Below, piece after piece: positions 11,017-22,335 of a stretch of DNA of 64,000 bases. The notes under the pieces are model-generated. The model worked only from the letters and a program-made list of their open reading frames with translations, was not told where the DNA came from and ran no database searches. This DNA is from Saccopteryx bilineata (taxonomy: Eukaryota > Chordata > Mammalia > Chiroptera > Emballonuridae): NCBI RefSeq assembly GCF_036850765.1, contig NC_089490.1, forward strand, positions 105,828,574 to 105,892,573. The letters run 5' to 3'. The stretch's first letter is position 1, and every line of letters begins with the position of its first letter. The translations under genes and the position numbers were made by a program.

Positions 11017-11577
11017 AATCTCATTGGTGTGGCTGGCATCACATGCACTGTCCAAGAGTTGTGCTGAGTGTAGGGGAGAATGGTTCCCAGAGCAAACTGG
11101 GGGTGCTGTTACCCAATGTGGAGCAGAAATCACTCAGCGTTTGAGTTGTGCTCTACCAATGGAGTCAGACCCGTGTTGTGAGCGTTGGAGGATCTTTCTG
11201 ACAGAATCAAAATGGCAACTGAGTGTCAATCAGCCTAATAACTGGGCCAGCAGGAATTCTAGCCGGCCTGCGGAATCCTATACGTTCATAATGCCTTGAT
11301 TGAAGAGCTCAGGTAACCGCTTCCAAGACTTATCTTGTGACCACAATAAGAGCCTTAGTGTTGGCTGTTGAAATCTTGAAAAATAAGACATCATCTGGGC
11401 ATGTTTACTGCAGTGTATAACTTAGGGACATGTGTACCCAGATGTGTGTGGCCCCATGGATGCCTTTGGCCCCAGGTCACCATGGGCTGCTGAAGGATAT
11501 TCTTTTTTTCCGGTGAATAACGGAAGCAGGAGAGGCAAGAGGTGAAAAAATAAAATCTACGATTGGGTTAAAAAGAC
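11017..11577. other. Unassigned sequence
   Basis: No gene or confident repeat is recognised in this interval. An open frame at 10994-11299 shows no domain and begins in the L2 tail. Confidence 0.4.
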
Positions 11578-11584
11578 AGCTCAC

Positions 11585-11945
11585 GCCCTGGCCAGTTGGC
11601 TCAGTGGTAGATCGTCGGCCTGGTGTGCAGAAGTCCTGGGTTCGATTCCCGGCCAGGGCACACAGGAGAAGCGCCCATCTGCTTCTCCACCCTCCCCCTC
11701 TCCTTCCTCTCTGTCTCTCTCTTCCCCTCCCGCAGCCGAGGCTCCATTGGAAGAAAGATGGCCCGGGCGCTGGAGATGGCTCCTTGGCCTCTACCCCAGG
11801 CGCTAGAGTGGCTCTGGTCACGGCAGAGTGACACCCCCTGGTGGGCAGAGCGTCCCCCCCTGGTGGGCATGCCGGGTGGATCCCGGTCGAGCGCATGCGG
11901 GAGTCTGTCTGACTGTCTCTCCCCGTTTCTAGATTCAGAAAAATA

Positions 11946-11975
<30 letters not shown>
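11585..11975 (+). mobile_element. tRNA-headed bat SINE (type A), full length
   Basis: The copy starts gccctggccagttggctcag (A box region), then gtagatcgtcggcc and ggttcgattcccggccagg (B box). A CT-rich stretch, the module aagatggcccgggcgctgg, the doubled ccctggtgggca module and a long A tail follow. The 7-bp agctcac lies at 11578-11584 and again at 11976-11982. The A tail of over 25 residues points to a recent insertion. Both strands show long open frames only because the body is GC-rich. Confidence 0.95.
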
Positions 11976-11979
<4 letters not shown>

Positions 11980-12099
11980 CACATTTTTCTAGTAGGTAGT
12001 ATTCGTGGGAGTCTTTTTGCCACTTGGAAAACCTTTTTGGACCGAAGGTGGTGACATGAACTTTTTGATTTCATTTACCTCCTGTTGTTGGAATAAATC

Positions 12100-12290
12100 A
12101 TGGCGGCCTAAAGAGAAGCTGTAGTACGTGTTTTCCCCGGCGAGCCGTTAGGGCCAGTGGAGCGAGTCCACGGCGCTGGAGGCCCACACGCCTTCCTTCG
12201 TGCTGCAGCGGCCTCACCTGTGGTGTTGACCTTTGGCTCACCTCCGTGCCTGCCTCCTGCCAGCGGGACGGGAGAGCGGTGCCCTGGGAG
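12100..12290. other. Orphan CpG-rich patch
   Basis: About 15 CpG dinucleotides by eye lie within roughly 190 bases of over 60 percent GC (for example ccccggcgagccg and gtccacggcgctgg). The patch is not part of a SINE. No exon or promoter motif can be assigned; a 65-codon minus-strand frame at 12108-12305 has no recognisable domain. Confidence 0.5.
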
Positions 12291-12579
12291 GCATCCCCCT
12301 GGCACCCAGTCCTTTTGCTAGTGTCTCACTGAGTCATAGCCACTTCTGCTTGCGTGGGAGGCTGGGCACGTCGTCTTTATCTGGGTAGCAGGAGCTCAGA
12401 TGCAGTTTTGGCCCTTTTAGCTCTAAAGGGAGAGGAGAGAGAGAGAGGGGATAGTGGGGGTTAATCAGTAGTTCTGCTACATTGAGATGCTGCACCTCAG
12501 CTGGTATGTGCTCCCAGCCCTTGTTGAATGCAAGTATATACGTTATTTGCTAAACCTCTGCTTGGTCAGTGGACTGGGC

Positions 12580-12733
12580 TGAGTAGTGTCCCTCTAAAAC
12601 TCACGTCTTTCTGGGACCTCAGATTGGGACCTTCTCAGTGCAGATGTAAATATATAGTTAAGACGAGCTCATACTAGAGTAGGGTGGACTCTCTTTTTTA
12701 AAATTATTTTTATTTATTTATTCATTTTAGAGA

Positions 12734-12764
<31 letters not shown>

Positions 12765-13205
12765 AGGGAGGAGGAGTAGAAAGCATCAATTCCCATATGT
12801 GTCTTGACCAGGCAAGCCCAGGGTTTTGAACCGGCAACCTCAGCATTCCAGGTCGATGCTGGATCCACTGCGCCACCACAGGTCAGGCCTAGGGTAGACT
12901 CTTAATCCAATATGACTGGTGTCTTTACCAGAAAAGAGACACAGAGACATACATAGGAAGAAGGCCATGTGATGATGGAGGCAGCACTGGAGTGATGCTG
13001 CCACAGCCAAGGAATGCCAAGAGCCACCAGAAACTGGAAGAAGCAAGGAAGGATCCTCCCCCAGAAGTGTCGAAGGGAGCATGGCCCTGCTTATGCCTTG
13101 ACTTTGGGCTTCTAGCCTCCAGAAGTGGGAGGAGTTAAATTTCTGTTGTTTTAAGCCACTGAGTTGGGGGCACTGTGTTACAGCAGCACTAGGAAAGTAG
13201 TACAG
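12580..13205 (+). mobile_element. MaLR-type LTR, split by a SINE
   Basis: The left half has tgggctgagtagtgtcc and gtgcagatgtaaata. The right half has tgactggtgtctttacca, aaggccatgtgatgatggag, tgatgctgccacagcc, aaggaatgcc, ttctgttgttttaagccac and acagcagcactaggaaag. A type B SINE at 12693-12889 divides it, with a near-perfect TSD. Confidence 0.75.
12693..12889 (-). mobile_element. bat SINE (type B), reverse, inside the LTR
   Basis: The reversed head ends gcgccaccacaggtcaggc. The tail carries a GA repeat at about 12737-12763. The TSD is tagggtggactct at 12680-12692 and tagggtagactct at 12890-12902, one mismatch in 13. Confidence 0.9.
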
Positions 13206-13765
13206 GGGGGAAGAACACATTTCTTTGCCTTGATCCAGTGGGAATTGTTTCCAACTGGAATCAGTAGGTCTGGTTTCTCTCAGCTTTACCCAATACCTAA
13301 GTGTGACTCAATGGAGGTCCCAGTTCAGGGACATGGTAGGTTGTCAATTAAACAGATAAATATTTAATAGTTCTGTTCAGTTATACACAAGAGAGAGAGA
13401 CAGGGTGTCAAGAAAGGTTGTAACAAGGAAACCTAATCCAGTGTGGGCAGGAGTGGGTGTGTATAGTAGTGATGGTCACAGAAGTCTTTCTTTCCTGCTC
13501 AGGGAGCCATATCGGAGCTCAGATGTGGATGAGTGGGTTAGGAAAAGGATGGGAAGGGAGTGGGGGCCGCTTTCTTTGGAAAACATGTCAGGAGCTCACA
13601 AACCACGGGTGTTCTCGGTGGGGAGGTGTGTTTAAAATCCCAGGCCCCACCCCAGACCTCTGTCAGGGTTCAGAGAGGATGCTCTTGTATGCTCTGGGGT
13701 CCAAAAATGTGTGTTTCTTTTAAACCTGCCCTTGGAGCAGTTTTTGCTAAGTGCTGCACTAGGGC
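13206..13765. other. Unassigned sequence
   Basis: No gene is recognised. Four short frames overlap in different phases, which is the pattern expected without coding selection. Confidence 0.4.
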
Positions 13766-13870
13766 GATTGGTCTCAAACATTCAGGTGCTCATGATTCCC
13801 TGGAAAGCCTGCCCCGCCTGCAGATTTTGGATGGGATTCAGTAGGTTTGAGGTGGGACTTGGGAATCAAT
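13766..13870 (+). mobile_element. MER5-like non-autonomous hAT relic
   Basis: The phrases attggtctcaaacattcagg, tggaaagcctg and gattcagtaggtttgaggtg match the inner part of MER5-type elements. It is a partial copy. Confidence 0.55.
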
Positions 13871-14593
13871 TTAGCAAATGGATCCCCCGGATGGTTTTGA
13901 CTCAGGGCGCTACCTGACCTCGTTTTGAGATAAAATCTCTGGAAGGTTGTGCGGCTCTGAAAACTCTGAAATTGATCTCAACAGCAAATGATTCTGGGAG
14001 AATAAAAGGGGTGCCTAGAGGAATGTTTGCATTTGACCTTAGAAGATTGTGTGTAGCCTGGACCAGAAGGGCAGCGTGTGTCCTGGACTTGGAGAAGCAG
14101 CCACTGCCTCAGGACGGAAACCTGAGAGGCCTGGGATGGCTGGTCACTAGAAGGGTCCATAGTCATTGGGAACGCCCCTGAGCCTGGCCTCCACCCCAGA
14201 AGGGGAATGCTGTACATCTAACACCCAGTCTTGTTTCAGGACTGCAGTTCTGACAGCAGTCCAATGACTCAGTTTAGACTTTTTCTACAAAAAGAGGACT
14301 GCCTTGGGCCCCTCTTCCTGTTCCCATCCATGGTCAGACTTGGAAGGTGGGTTGTGGAGATCCTTGAGTTCAATCCAAAGCTTCTTTCCTGTTTGGTAAC
14401 TGCAGTGCTTTTGTGATCAGTGGGGCTTATTGGGTACGCTTGAGCTGAAAATGGAAATGGTAGAAAAATGAAAAGGTCGCTGACAGCAGACCTCCTGCTG
14501 GTTCCCTTCCTCTGGTTGTAATTACTGACACACCATCTTTAGGCAGCAGGGTGATCTAAGGTGAATGGGAAGCTGGGGTGTAAATTATCGCAT

Positions 14594-14594
<1 letters not shown>
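13871..14594. other. Unassigned sequence
   Basis: No gene, RNA or confident repeat is seen here. Short frames at 13972-14416 have no domain. Confidence 0.4.

Positions 14595-14629
<35 letters not shown>
14595..14629. repeat. (GT)n microsatellite
   Basis: About 17 uninterrupted GT dinucleotides, likely polymorphic in length. Confidence 0.97.
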
Positions 14630-15734
14630 CCCTCCTTTTTCCCTTCCAGCCATCACCGCTTGGGCTTCAGTGCTTCCTGCTCTGAGTTCCCTTTGCTGGG
14701 TTATGTCCAATGCATGATGCTGCTAGTCATTCCTGCTTGACCTTTAGGTGGTTCTCTTTAGGGAAAGTCTGAGCATTAGTCTGTATCCTTGAGCGGATGT
14801 ATCATAGCCTTCTCGCCCCGCTTCCCGTCCCTGGGAGAAACGTGTTTTAAAGTCAGGGTGAATTTTATTTCAACAATATGGAAATGACTATTAGATGTGA
14901 GGACCGCTCTGTGGCTCATGGCTATTTAGACGGGAGTGTATGGACCACGGTGCGCCTAGCTCTTGCAAATGATGACTGCAGCTTTTTTGGGGGTCTGGCT
15001 TTTTGCCTTTTGGCGACACAGCATGGCTGGACTGTGGGGTTTGCTAGCCAGAGATTAATCCTGGGCCTCAGAGCCTGTCCGGACGTGAGAGTTTGACAGC
15101 CAGGCCAAGTTCATGAGCTGCATGTTCTGGTTCCTTCTTCTGGGTGGTGGGGTTGGCTAGAGGGTGTGTTCCTGGAACTTTTTGGTCAGGCTTCACCACG
15201 GTGCGTATTTAATAACCACACCTGAAAGACCCAATTGCCAGGGCCGCTCTGTTGGAGAAACTGAATCACAGGATCATGAAATCTCAGGGCTGGAAAGAGC
15301 CCCTGAGACCTTGCCTAGGAGTGGAGAGATTCCCAGCTTGGGGCTCCAGTTCCATTCCTGTTATAGCTGAAACGGATTTCGGATGGGGGTGGGTATTTAA
15401 AGGCATGGGGTGGGGTGGGAGGCTTGCTAGTTTTCTACTTTGGTTATGCAGATAACAGTCCTATTTAGCAATGCGATAGAACTAGGTTTTTATAAGGAGG
15501 AATATCTGGATAGAGTGAAGAATAAACTAAAATAAGCCACATTTTGGTGTGAGATACTTTAAAGTCTTACCTTGCTTTTGGTGATTCCACTGGTGCAGCG
15601 GAGCCTGTACACACAAACACGGCCGTGGGTGGTTTTCGGTCTATCTGCCCACACACAGCATGCTCCCCACCCGTGGCTCTGTCAGAAATTCTTGCTTAAA
15701 AGGACCCCATTGTTCCCAACAATTACTTCACTAA
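14630..15734. other. Unassigned sequence
   Basis: No gene is recognised. The stretch 15240-15360 (cacaggatcatgaaatctca, gggctggaaagagcccctg) resembles an old mammal-wide repeat, but the family is unclear. A 16-residue A-run lies just to the right at about 15978-15994. Confidence 0.35.
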
Positions 15735-15915
15735 TAACAGTGGCGCCTCTTCTTGAGTGCCTATTACATGCCGTGCTGGACACTTTAGAAACAATATCTT
15801 GGTAATACAAAAGCTTTGGTGAGGTTCTCATTGTCCTTATTTTACAGCTGAGGAAGTTGGACTTAGAGAGGTAGAAAAATTTCTTCCAAGATCACTAGTC
15901 AAGCATAGATTGCTG
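15735..15915 (-). mobile_element. MIR SINE, reverse
   Basis: The reversed core reads ttgagtgcctattacatgcc, ttattttacagctgaggaag and acttagagaggtag, followed by a decayed middle. Confidence 0.65.
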
Positions 15916-16574
15916 TCTCCTGTAGGTTAAGAATCTTGTTACAATGCACCTGTAACAGTATGCACTCATTTTTGTTAAAAAAAAAAAAAAAAGTAAAAGG
16001 TAAACCTCTTGGATAGGAGGTAGGGTTACAGGTCATTTTATTATTTGTGTTCTCTTCTATGTATTCTTTGCACTGTTAAAATATTGGTGAAAATTTTCAA
16101 ACAGACACACGTTATTTGACAACTTAATTTTTTGTGTAGATGATTTCTTTTCTTCTTTGCTTAAGCTAACATATCCAGGGCCCAAGACTTATGGGAATGG
16201 GACTTTGCAGAGGGGATTAGTGTCTCAGGAAAGGAGGAGGAGAAAGAGGTTTGCTTTGTCCTAGGAGGCAGCTCTAGCTCCAGGCACCATGGAGTGTGAG
16301 GATTTTGCTCCATGTCTATCTACATACACCTAAGCCTTTTTGTTGTTTACCATTGTGTTAGCTCAGGCTAACAAAATACCACAGACTGGGTGACTTCAAT
16401 AACAGAAATGTATTTTTCCATAGTTTTGGAGATGGAAACCCAAGATCAATATGTCTGCATGTTGGCTTCTTCCGAGGCCTCTCTCCTTGGCTTGCAGGGG
16501 ACTGCCCTGGTGCTGTCTTCACATGGCCTTTCCTTTGTGTGTACCTATCTCTGGTATCTCTCTTTGTGTCCAAA

Positions 16575-17398
16575 AAAATTTTTTTTGTGACAGAGATAGA
16601 GAGAGGGACAGAGATAAGGACAGACAGACATGAAAGGAGAGAGATGAGAAGCATCAATTCTTCGTTGTAGCACCTTAGTTATTCATTGATTGCTTTCTCA
16701 TATGTGCCTTGACCAGGGGGCTACAGCAGAGCGAGTGACCCCTTGCTCAAGCCAGGAACTTGGGCTCAAGCCAGCAACCTTGGGCTTTAAGCCAGTGACC
16801 CTTGGGCTCAAGCCAGCGATCATGGGGTCATGTCTCTGATCCCATGCTCAAGCCAGGAACTTGGGCTCAAGCCAGCAACCTTGGGCTTTAAGCCAGTGAC
16901 CCTTGGGCTCAAGCCAGCGATCATGGGGTCATGTCTCTGATCCCATGCTCAAGCCAGGAACTTGGGCTCAAGCCAGCGACCTTGGGCTTTAAGCCAGTGA
17001 CCCTTGGGCTCAAGCCAGTGATCATGGGGTCATGTCTCTGATCCCATGCTCAAGCCAGGAACTTGGGCTCAAGCCAGCGACCTTGGGCTTTAAGCCAGTG
17101 ACCCTTGGGCTCAAGCCAGTGATCATGGGGTCATGTCTCTGATCCCATGCTCAAGCCAGGAACTTGGGCTCAAGCCAGCGACCTTGGGCTTTAAGCCAGT
17201 GACCCTTGGGCTCAAGCCAGCGATCATGGGGTCATGTCTCTGATCCCATGCTCAAGCCAGTGACCCCTCGCTCAAGCTAGTGAGCTTGTGCTCAAGCTGG
17301 AGGAGCCCGCACTCAAGCGAGCAACCTCGGGGTTTCAAACCTGGGTCCTCTGTGCTTCAGTCCGATGCTCTAACCACTGCACCACCGCCTGGTCAAGC
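16575..17398 (-). mobile_element. bat SINE (type C) enlarged by an internal array
   Basis: The reversed tail and body start tttttgtgacagagatagag. The head complement ends gcaccaccgcctggtcaagc. The total length is about 824 bases against roughly 330-370 in other type C copies; the surplus is a tandem array of 101-bp units at 16745-17250. The TSD ttgtgtccaaa at 16564-16574 and 17399-17409 encloses the whole, so the array grew inside one inserted SINE. Confidence 0.9.
16745..17250. repeat. Tandem array of about five 101-bp units
   Basis: The landmark gatcccatgctcaagcc recurs at 16838, 16939 and then each 101 bases to about 17242. Each unit contains caagccaggaacttgggctc, ttgggctttaagccagtgac and gatcatggggtcatgtctct. 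Units are nearly identical, differing at sites such as ccagcgat/ccagtgat. This indicates recent unequal exchange or slippage. Confidence 0.95.
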
Positions 17399-17589
17399 TT
17401 GTGTCCAAATTTCTTTTTCTCACAAAGGGACCAGTCAGTTTGGATTAACACTCATTCTAAGAGCCTTATTTTAAATTAGTCACCTCTTTAAAGGCCCATC
17501 CCCAAATACTGTCACATTGTGTAGTATTAGGGGCTAGGACTGCCACATTTAAACTTTGGGGAGATGCAGTTCATCCCATAACAACTATT

Positions 17590-19179
17590 ACTGGTGTACC
17601 TGGGCAGAGCTCTGTGCCTCCAGCATTACAACGGTGGCAAGGGCCATTGTCATCTATTGTGGGGATGTTAAGATAGCAGCAAACCTTAGATGATATCATG
17701 CCTCATGTACATTCTTGAACAAGCGGCCACGCAAACCTTCATGGTAGCTTGTATGTACTTGAAACCCAAGGAAGCCCAGTGGTCTGTTCTCTTAGGCTCT
17801 CTGATAGCACCTGGCACGGAAGCTTAAATCACAGCAGGTGAGAAAGTTTGGGGACAGCATTTGGCTTTCTGGTTGGATCAGGCCACAGAATCCTCTGGAA
17901 ATGTCTGTTGACACTCTGGGGCACAGTGTACCCTGAAAGATGTCATTCTTGGTCTTGGTGTCAAGGAGAAGCAGATAAGTCTAGCCAAACCACACATCTT
18001 GAACACCCCTCACTTCACTACGAAATTACTTCTGATATCCATGATGCTAAATTTCTCACCTTCTGGTGTGTATGGGGGATAAAGATGGCAGACGGGCTGT
18101 CAGACCCCTATTGGGCAGGGGGCTTCTGATTGTCATCTTTTGATTACTAACCATCCCTGCCAGTGCATGTTTCCTGTTTAGAGACCTCACGTATTACCTG
18201 ACTGCACTTAGATGAAAATGGACATACACTATGTCACACAGTTGACGCCACCATGTTTTATGGTGGTTGCAGGCGATATAAGATTTTGTCAGAAAAGTTC
18301 CCCGTATCGGCGTTTGGCCCTGAGCCTGCACTGTTCCCAGATGGCGGTAGGAGCATGGTGATTTCCTGTCTTGAAAAGTTCAACAAAAATCAAGAGACAG
18401 ATTCGATTTGATGCTGCTTTTTTCTTAGAAGTTAAGTCTTGAAACTGTTTTTTGCTGAACATTGGTCAGGGGAATTTGAGAAGTGGAAACCGAATTTCTC
18501 TCTTTACCCTTTGAAAAGAGAGGAAGGATTCAGCATGAGAAGCATTTCAAAAAAACTGATTTCGGATGTGTGATGGGTCTGAAGAGACAACAGTGAGATC
18601 TCAGGAGTGCATATTTTTGAACTGTTTCCAAAATTCTAGAGTAAGATTTGAGAAGTAATAAAATATTGACCATTGTTCAAAGAGGAAAATACGGGTCAGT
18701 CTCGGGCAGAGCCTTTCATTTGCTTCTACCTCACTCCTCCCTGTAACGCGAGAGCCCCCCTGTGACCCTGTGCTGTGCTGGACATCGGAGGAGGTCTCTG
18801 ACTGTTCTGATCTCTTAGCGTCAATCCTAGAGGACACAATATATTTAATCATTTACTCGTTAATCCAGCAGGTATTTCTGAGAGCCTTCTGTGGTTAGGC
18901 ATGGCTCTAAGCTCACTACAAGTAGCCTGTCATCGAGTATATATTAAGTCCTGTTAGATTTTCCCCTGATATCCCCCTTTGTGACCATCAGAGAGAATTG
19001 TTCACCCAATCTACCACACCCACTTCATTTGATCCAGACTTCTCTAACAATGACTTAGGCTAGGACAGGCAGGAGAATTTAACAAGAGCCCATGAGTAAA
19101 ATTTACATAATGGAGAGTTGTCCCCAACCCCCATGATCTATTCTTTCTATAGCAGTCTTAAAGAGATTTTTAAAAACTA
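17590..19179. other. Unassigned, partly unique-looking sequence
   Basis: No gene is recognised. The portion 18170-18560 lacks any repeat signature and contains a short perfect hairpin (ccaccat and atggtgg arms near 18249-18267), which is too short to call. The rest holds nothing identified. Confidence 0.4.
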
Positions 19180-19700
19180 AAATTAGTTTACCATAGTCCC
19201 CTCCTTAAAACCCTCCAGAACTTCCCATTGCACTTGGGTGAAAATTTTCACCACTTGCTGGATCTATAAGGGTCTGCAAGACCCAGGCCTTTTCTACTTT
19301 TATGATTGTCTCCTACTACCCAGTGGTCTCACATGCTGTGCTCCAGTCATATGGATCTTTTCTCTCTCTCAAAAACTGCCTCAGGGCCTTTGCACTTGCT
19401 GGGCCTTCTACCTGGAATGCTGTTCTTGAAGACTGCCTGATTTCCATCAATCTGACCATCTGTTCTAAAAAATTCCCCCTTATTACATCGCCCTCTTTTA
19501 TTTTCTTCAAATCATGTTTGACTCCCTGAAATTAGTTTCTTTCTTCTTTTTCTTTGGGATTACCCATTTCCCCCTGTCAGAATAGAGGCTGCCTGAGGGC
19601 AGAGCCTTTGTCTATCCCTGTGTATTCTTGGCACTATCCCAGTGCCTGCTCCAAAGTAAGAACTCAATAAATAATTATTATTGACTCATGGAATGAATAC
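19180..19700 (+). mobile_element. L2 LINE 3' region
   Basis: The order is characteristic: aaaaccctccagaacttccc, actgcctcagggcctttgca, cttctacctggaatgctgtt, gcctgagggcagagcctttg, agtgcctgctccaaagtaag, actcaataaataattatta and a tail ending atggaatgaatac. It is non-coding at this truncation. Confidence 0.85.
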
Positions 19701-20353
19701 ATCTCTTTTAATGCCCTTTGCAAGCTGTGAGTCAAGAGTGGAATTCCTTTCTAAAATTACACTTTGGCTGCTGAAGTGTGCTTCTGGAACAGGACTCAGC
19801 TTGTAGGTACCACCATGGGGCACGCCATCAGTTGAGCTGACTAAGGTTTATTCACAAGGATCCAGGACGTAACTGAGGAAAATTTCAAGTTGAATTCATA
19901 TCTACACTTACCTATAACTCTCTTACTGGCTTTCAGTCAAGTTAGAGTTACTGGACCGAAGAAAGATCAGAAACTGAACAGTAATCAAAATGGTGTGTTA
20001 GGGCTCGGGTTTGTTAGCGACATATGTAGCCTCAACTGTCACATTCACGGGAGGTGGAGGGGGCTCTGCTTGGGTGCTGACTTTAGAGCTGTGAGACCTA
20101 GCAATATGACAAGATCTTTGTTGCTTTCTCATCTGATGATGGATATGGAAGAGAACGTATTTGCCTGGAATCAGGTAGATATTGGCTAATTAATTGGGTC
20201 TTTAATAGACAGACTGGTGTTTTTAGAGTACACCGTAATTCCCTCAATAGGTATTTGTGAGTACCTATGAGGTGCCTGGTGAATGAAACAGGCATACTAG
20301 CTTGTTATCAAGTGGCTTTGGACATGTCCTGTGTGAGAGAACCGGGAATAATA
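19701..20353. other. Unassigned sequence
   Basis: No gene or confident repeat is recognised. Confidence 0.4.
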
Positions 20354-20474
20354 CAGGGGTGGGCAAAAAGTACACTTTCAGTTGTGAATATGTAAAACAG
20401 CTTATCCTTATATCATTTATTAACTATTGTATTATTTTTTCATATGGATAACTGTCTTCTTTTGCCCACCCTTG
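20354..20474. mobile_element. 121-bp mariner-type MITE, nearly palindromic
   Basis: The left terminus is caggggtgggcaaaa and the right terminus is the complement of caagggtgggcaaaa. Both ends abut TA dinucleotides (20352-20353 and 20475-20476), the Tc1/mariner target duplication. The inner arms also pair in part (cagttgtgaatatg against cagttatccatatg), so much of the element could fold into a hairpin. It has no coding capacity; movement would have relied on a transposase elsewhere. Confidence 0.85.
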
Positions 20475-20476
20475 TA

Positions 20477-21229
20477 TGTGCACATACATGTCAAATGTGT
20501 CCTTCATGGTGAAGGCGTTAGTTAATTGCATGAGGGTTGTACTGGAAAAGCAGGCTGCAGGTGGATGGTGGAGGGGTGATTTGATGGCCCCTGGGCTCTG
20601 GCTCAGAACTCACCCTGCTTGAAAGGAAGGGATAAGAGAGTCTTGTACGTGAGGAGACACACGGTGAAGGTCTGTGGAGGGCGGCAGTTCCTCCTGAACC
20701 ATTTAATCCATTGGTGAGATGCTCCCTAGGGTTGAACTGAGATGTTTGTTATTGGAGACCTATTTGCTGCACTAGGAGTTGGGGCTGCAGATGGGTGGGT
20801 TGTATTGGGCCGATTTCCCTGAATTTCCAACAGTGTCCCCTCTGCAAGGATGCCAGATGCCAGATAGAGCCTGCCCCTCAGCTGACACTGCCTTGGACTC
20901 ATCACATCCCATGTTAATGTGTCTTATCACTAGTCTTACTTGAGTGGCTCAGATAACATCTCAGAAATGATAGATACCATCTCCGCTTCTGAGGATGTGG
21001 CGAGTTGGAGACAATTTTCCAGGGGAAGGATTTTGTCTCAAAGCGTTAAAATAGAATCCGTTCTAAGTCAATACTTCTCTTTTCAACTTAACTTCTCAAA
21101 ATTCCTACAATTCACCATGAGTTCCACCACGTCAGCAATTTTGTAGGCGTATTAGTTCTGTAAGTCACCTTGAATTTAGAACAGTGATTGAGGGTGGGGG
21201 TAGAGGACTCACTGATTTAGAGGCATGTA
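20477..21229. other. Unassigned sequence
   Basis: No gene or confident repeat is recognised here. Confidence 0.4.
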
Positions 21230-22025
21230 GAGTTTATTTTTTAAAACATTTAAACAACTGCAGTTTTTTTAAGAGACTTTAAAAAAGATTTAAAAGTTTT
21301 TAAATTATAAAAATCACAACAAAATTTATCATTTTAACCATTTTGGTGTACAATTCAGTAGTGTTAAGTATATTCACATTGTTATGCAACAGATCTTTAG
21401 AACTTTTGTCGTCTTGTAAAACTGTATTTGTTAAAGCATTCCTCATCTCCCCAACCTCCTAGCCCCTGATAACAACCATTCTACTTTCTGAGTCTATGAA
21501 TTTCACTACTTAGTGCTTCATGAAGTGGTATATCATACAGTATTTCTCTTTTTTTGTGACTGGCTTATTGCACTTAGTATAGCGTCCTCAACGTTCATCC
21601 ATGTTACAGTATGTTATCAGATGTTTTTTTTTCTTTTTAAATTTGAATTATATTCCAATGTAATGTATGTAACACTTTCTTTATCCATACATTTATTGAT
21701 GGACAACACATGGGTTACTTCCAGCATTTTACTATTGTGAATGCTGGTGTTATGAACATGTATATGCAAATATCTCTTTAAGATCCTGATTTCAATTCTT
21801 TTGGCTGTGTGCCCAGAGGTGGGATTGCCGGATCATAGGGTAATTTTATTTTTACTATTTTGAGGAACTGTTTGCCATAGCAGCTGCACCATTGTATACT
21901 CCTCCCAACTGTGTATAAGGGTTCCAATTTCTCCACACCCTTGCCGTCACTTGTCATTTTCTGTTCCTTGATAGTAGCCATCCTAATGATTGTAGGGTGG
22001 TATATCTCGTTATGGTTAAACAATG
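21230..22025 (-). mobile_element. L1M 3' end with ORF2 C-terminal remnant
   Basis: Reversed L1 3' UTR phrases include tttggtgtacaattcagtag, aagtatattcacattgttat, cagtatttctctttttttgtg and cgttcatccatgttacag. On the minus strand at 21778-22065 the peptide includes LPYDPAIPPLGTQPKEL, a recognisable variant of the conserved end of L1 ORF2. The frame is open for only 95 codons and the reverse-transcriptase core is absent, so the copy is dead and 5'-truncated. Confidence 0.85.
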
Positions 22026-22124
22026 CAGTTTTATTACTTTTTATTTTATGTTGTAATCCATCCATAAGTTGTAATCAATACAAAATGGAATCAATATATA
22101 GTATAATCGGTCCACTAATAGAAA

Positions 22125-22335
22125 CGAACAGCTACTGTTTATTGTTTACTAAGTCTTCTAAGCACCTTGCCTGACTCAATTGTCACCTCAGCTCTATGTG
22201 GCAGGTTTCATTTTCACCCCATTTTACAGATGAGGAAATTGAGGCTGGGAATATTTAAATAACTCATTCAGGGCCACACCTAGTAAAGGCCAGCATCTGA
22301 AGGGTTGAACCTGGCTGTCTGGCTTTCAGGGAAGC
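22125..22335 (-). mobile_element. MIR SINE, reverse
   Basis: The reversed core cattttacagatgaggaaat then tgaggctgggaatatttaaa and gggttgaacctggctgtctg. It spans most of the MIR length, including part of the tRNA-like head region. Confidence 0.8.

Larger units (their letters stand above)
16365..17585 (-). mobile_element. MaLR-type LTR, reverse, split by a SINE
   Basis: The left half has aacaaaataccacagactgg, gtgacttcaataacagaaat, atttttccatagttttgg and cctctctccttggcttgc. The right half has ggaccagtcagtttggatta, gtcacctctttaaaggccc, ccaaatactgtcacattg and gcagttcatcccataaca. The two halves are separated by a type C SINE at 16575-17398. Confidence 0.8.

Noticed and set aside
11585..11660. Possible tRNA gene from A- and B-box motifs
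   Set aside because: The boxes belong to a SINE head with a long body, A tail and TSD; the clover-leaf arms are not maintained. The same applies to the other SINE heads.
11477..12054. Open frames of 115-143 codons on both strands
   Set aside because: They are translations of the GC-rich body of the type A SINE at 11585-11975.
18249..18267. Short perfect hairpin as a possible RNA or terminator
   Set aside because: A 7-bp stem with a 5-base loop is common by chance, and no transcript is indicated.
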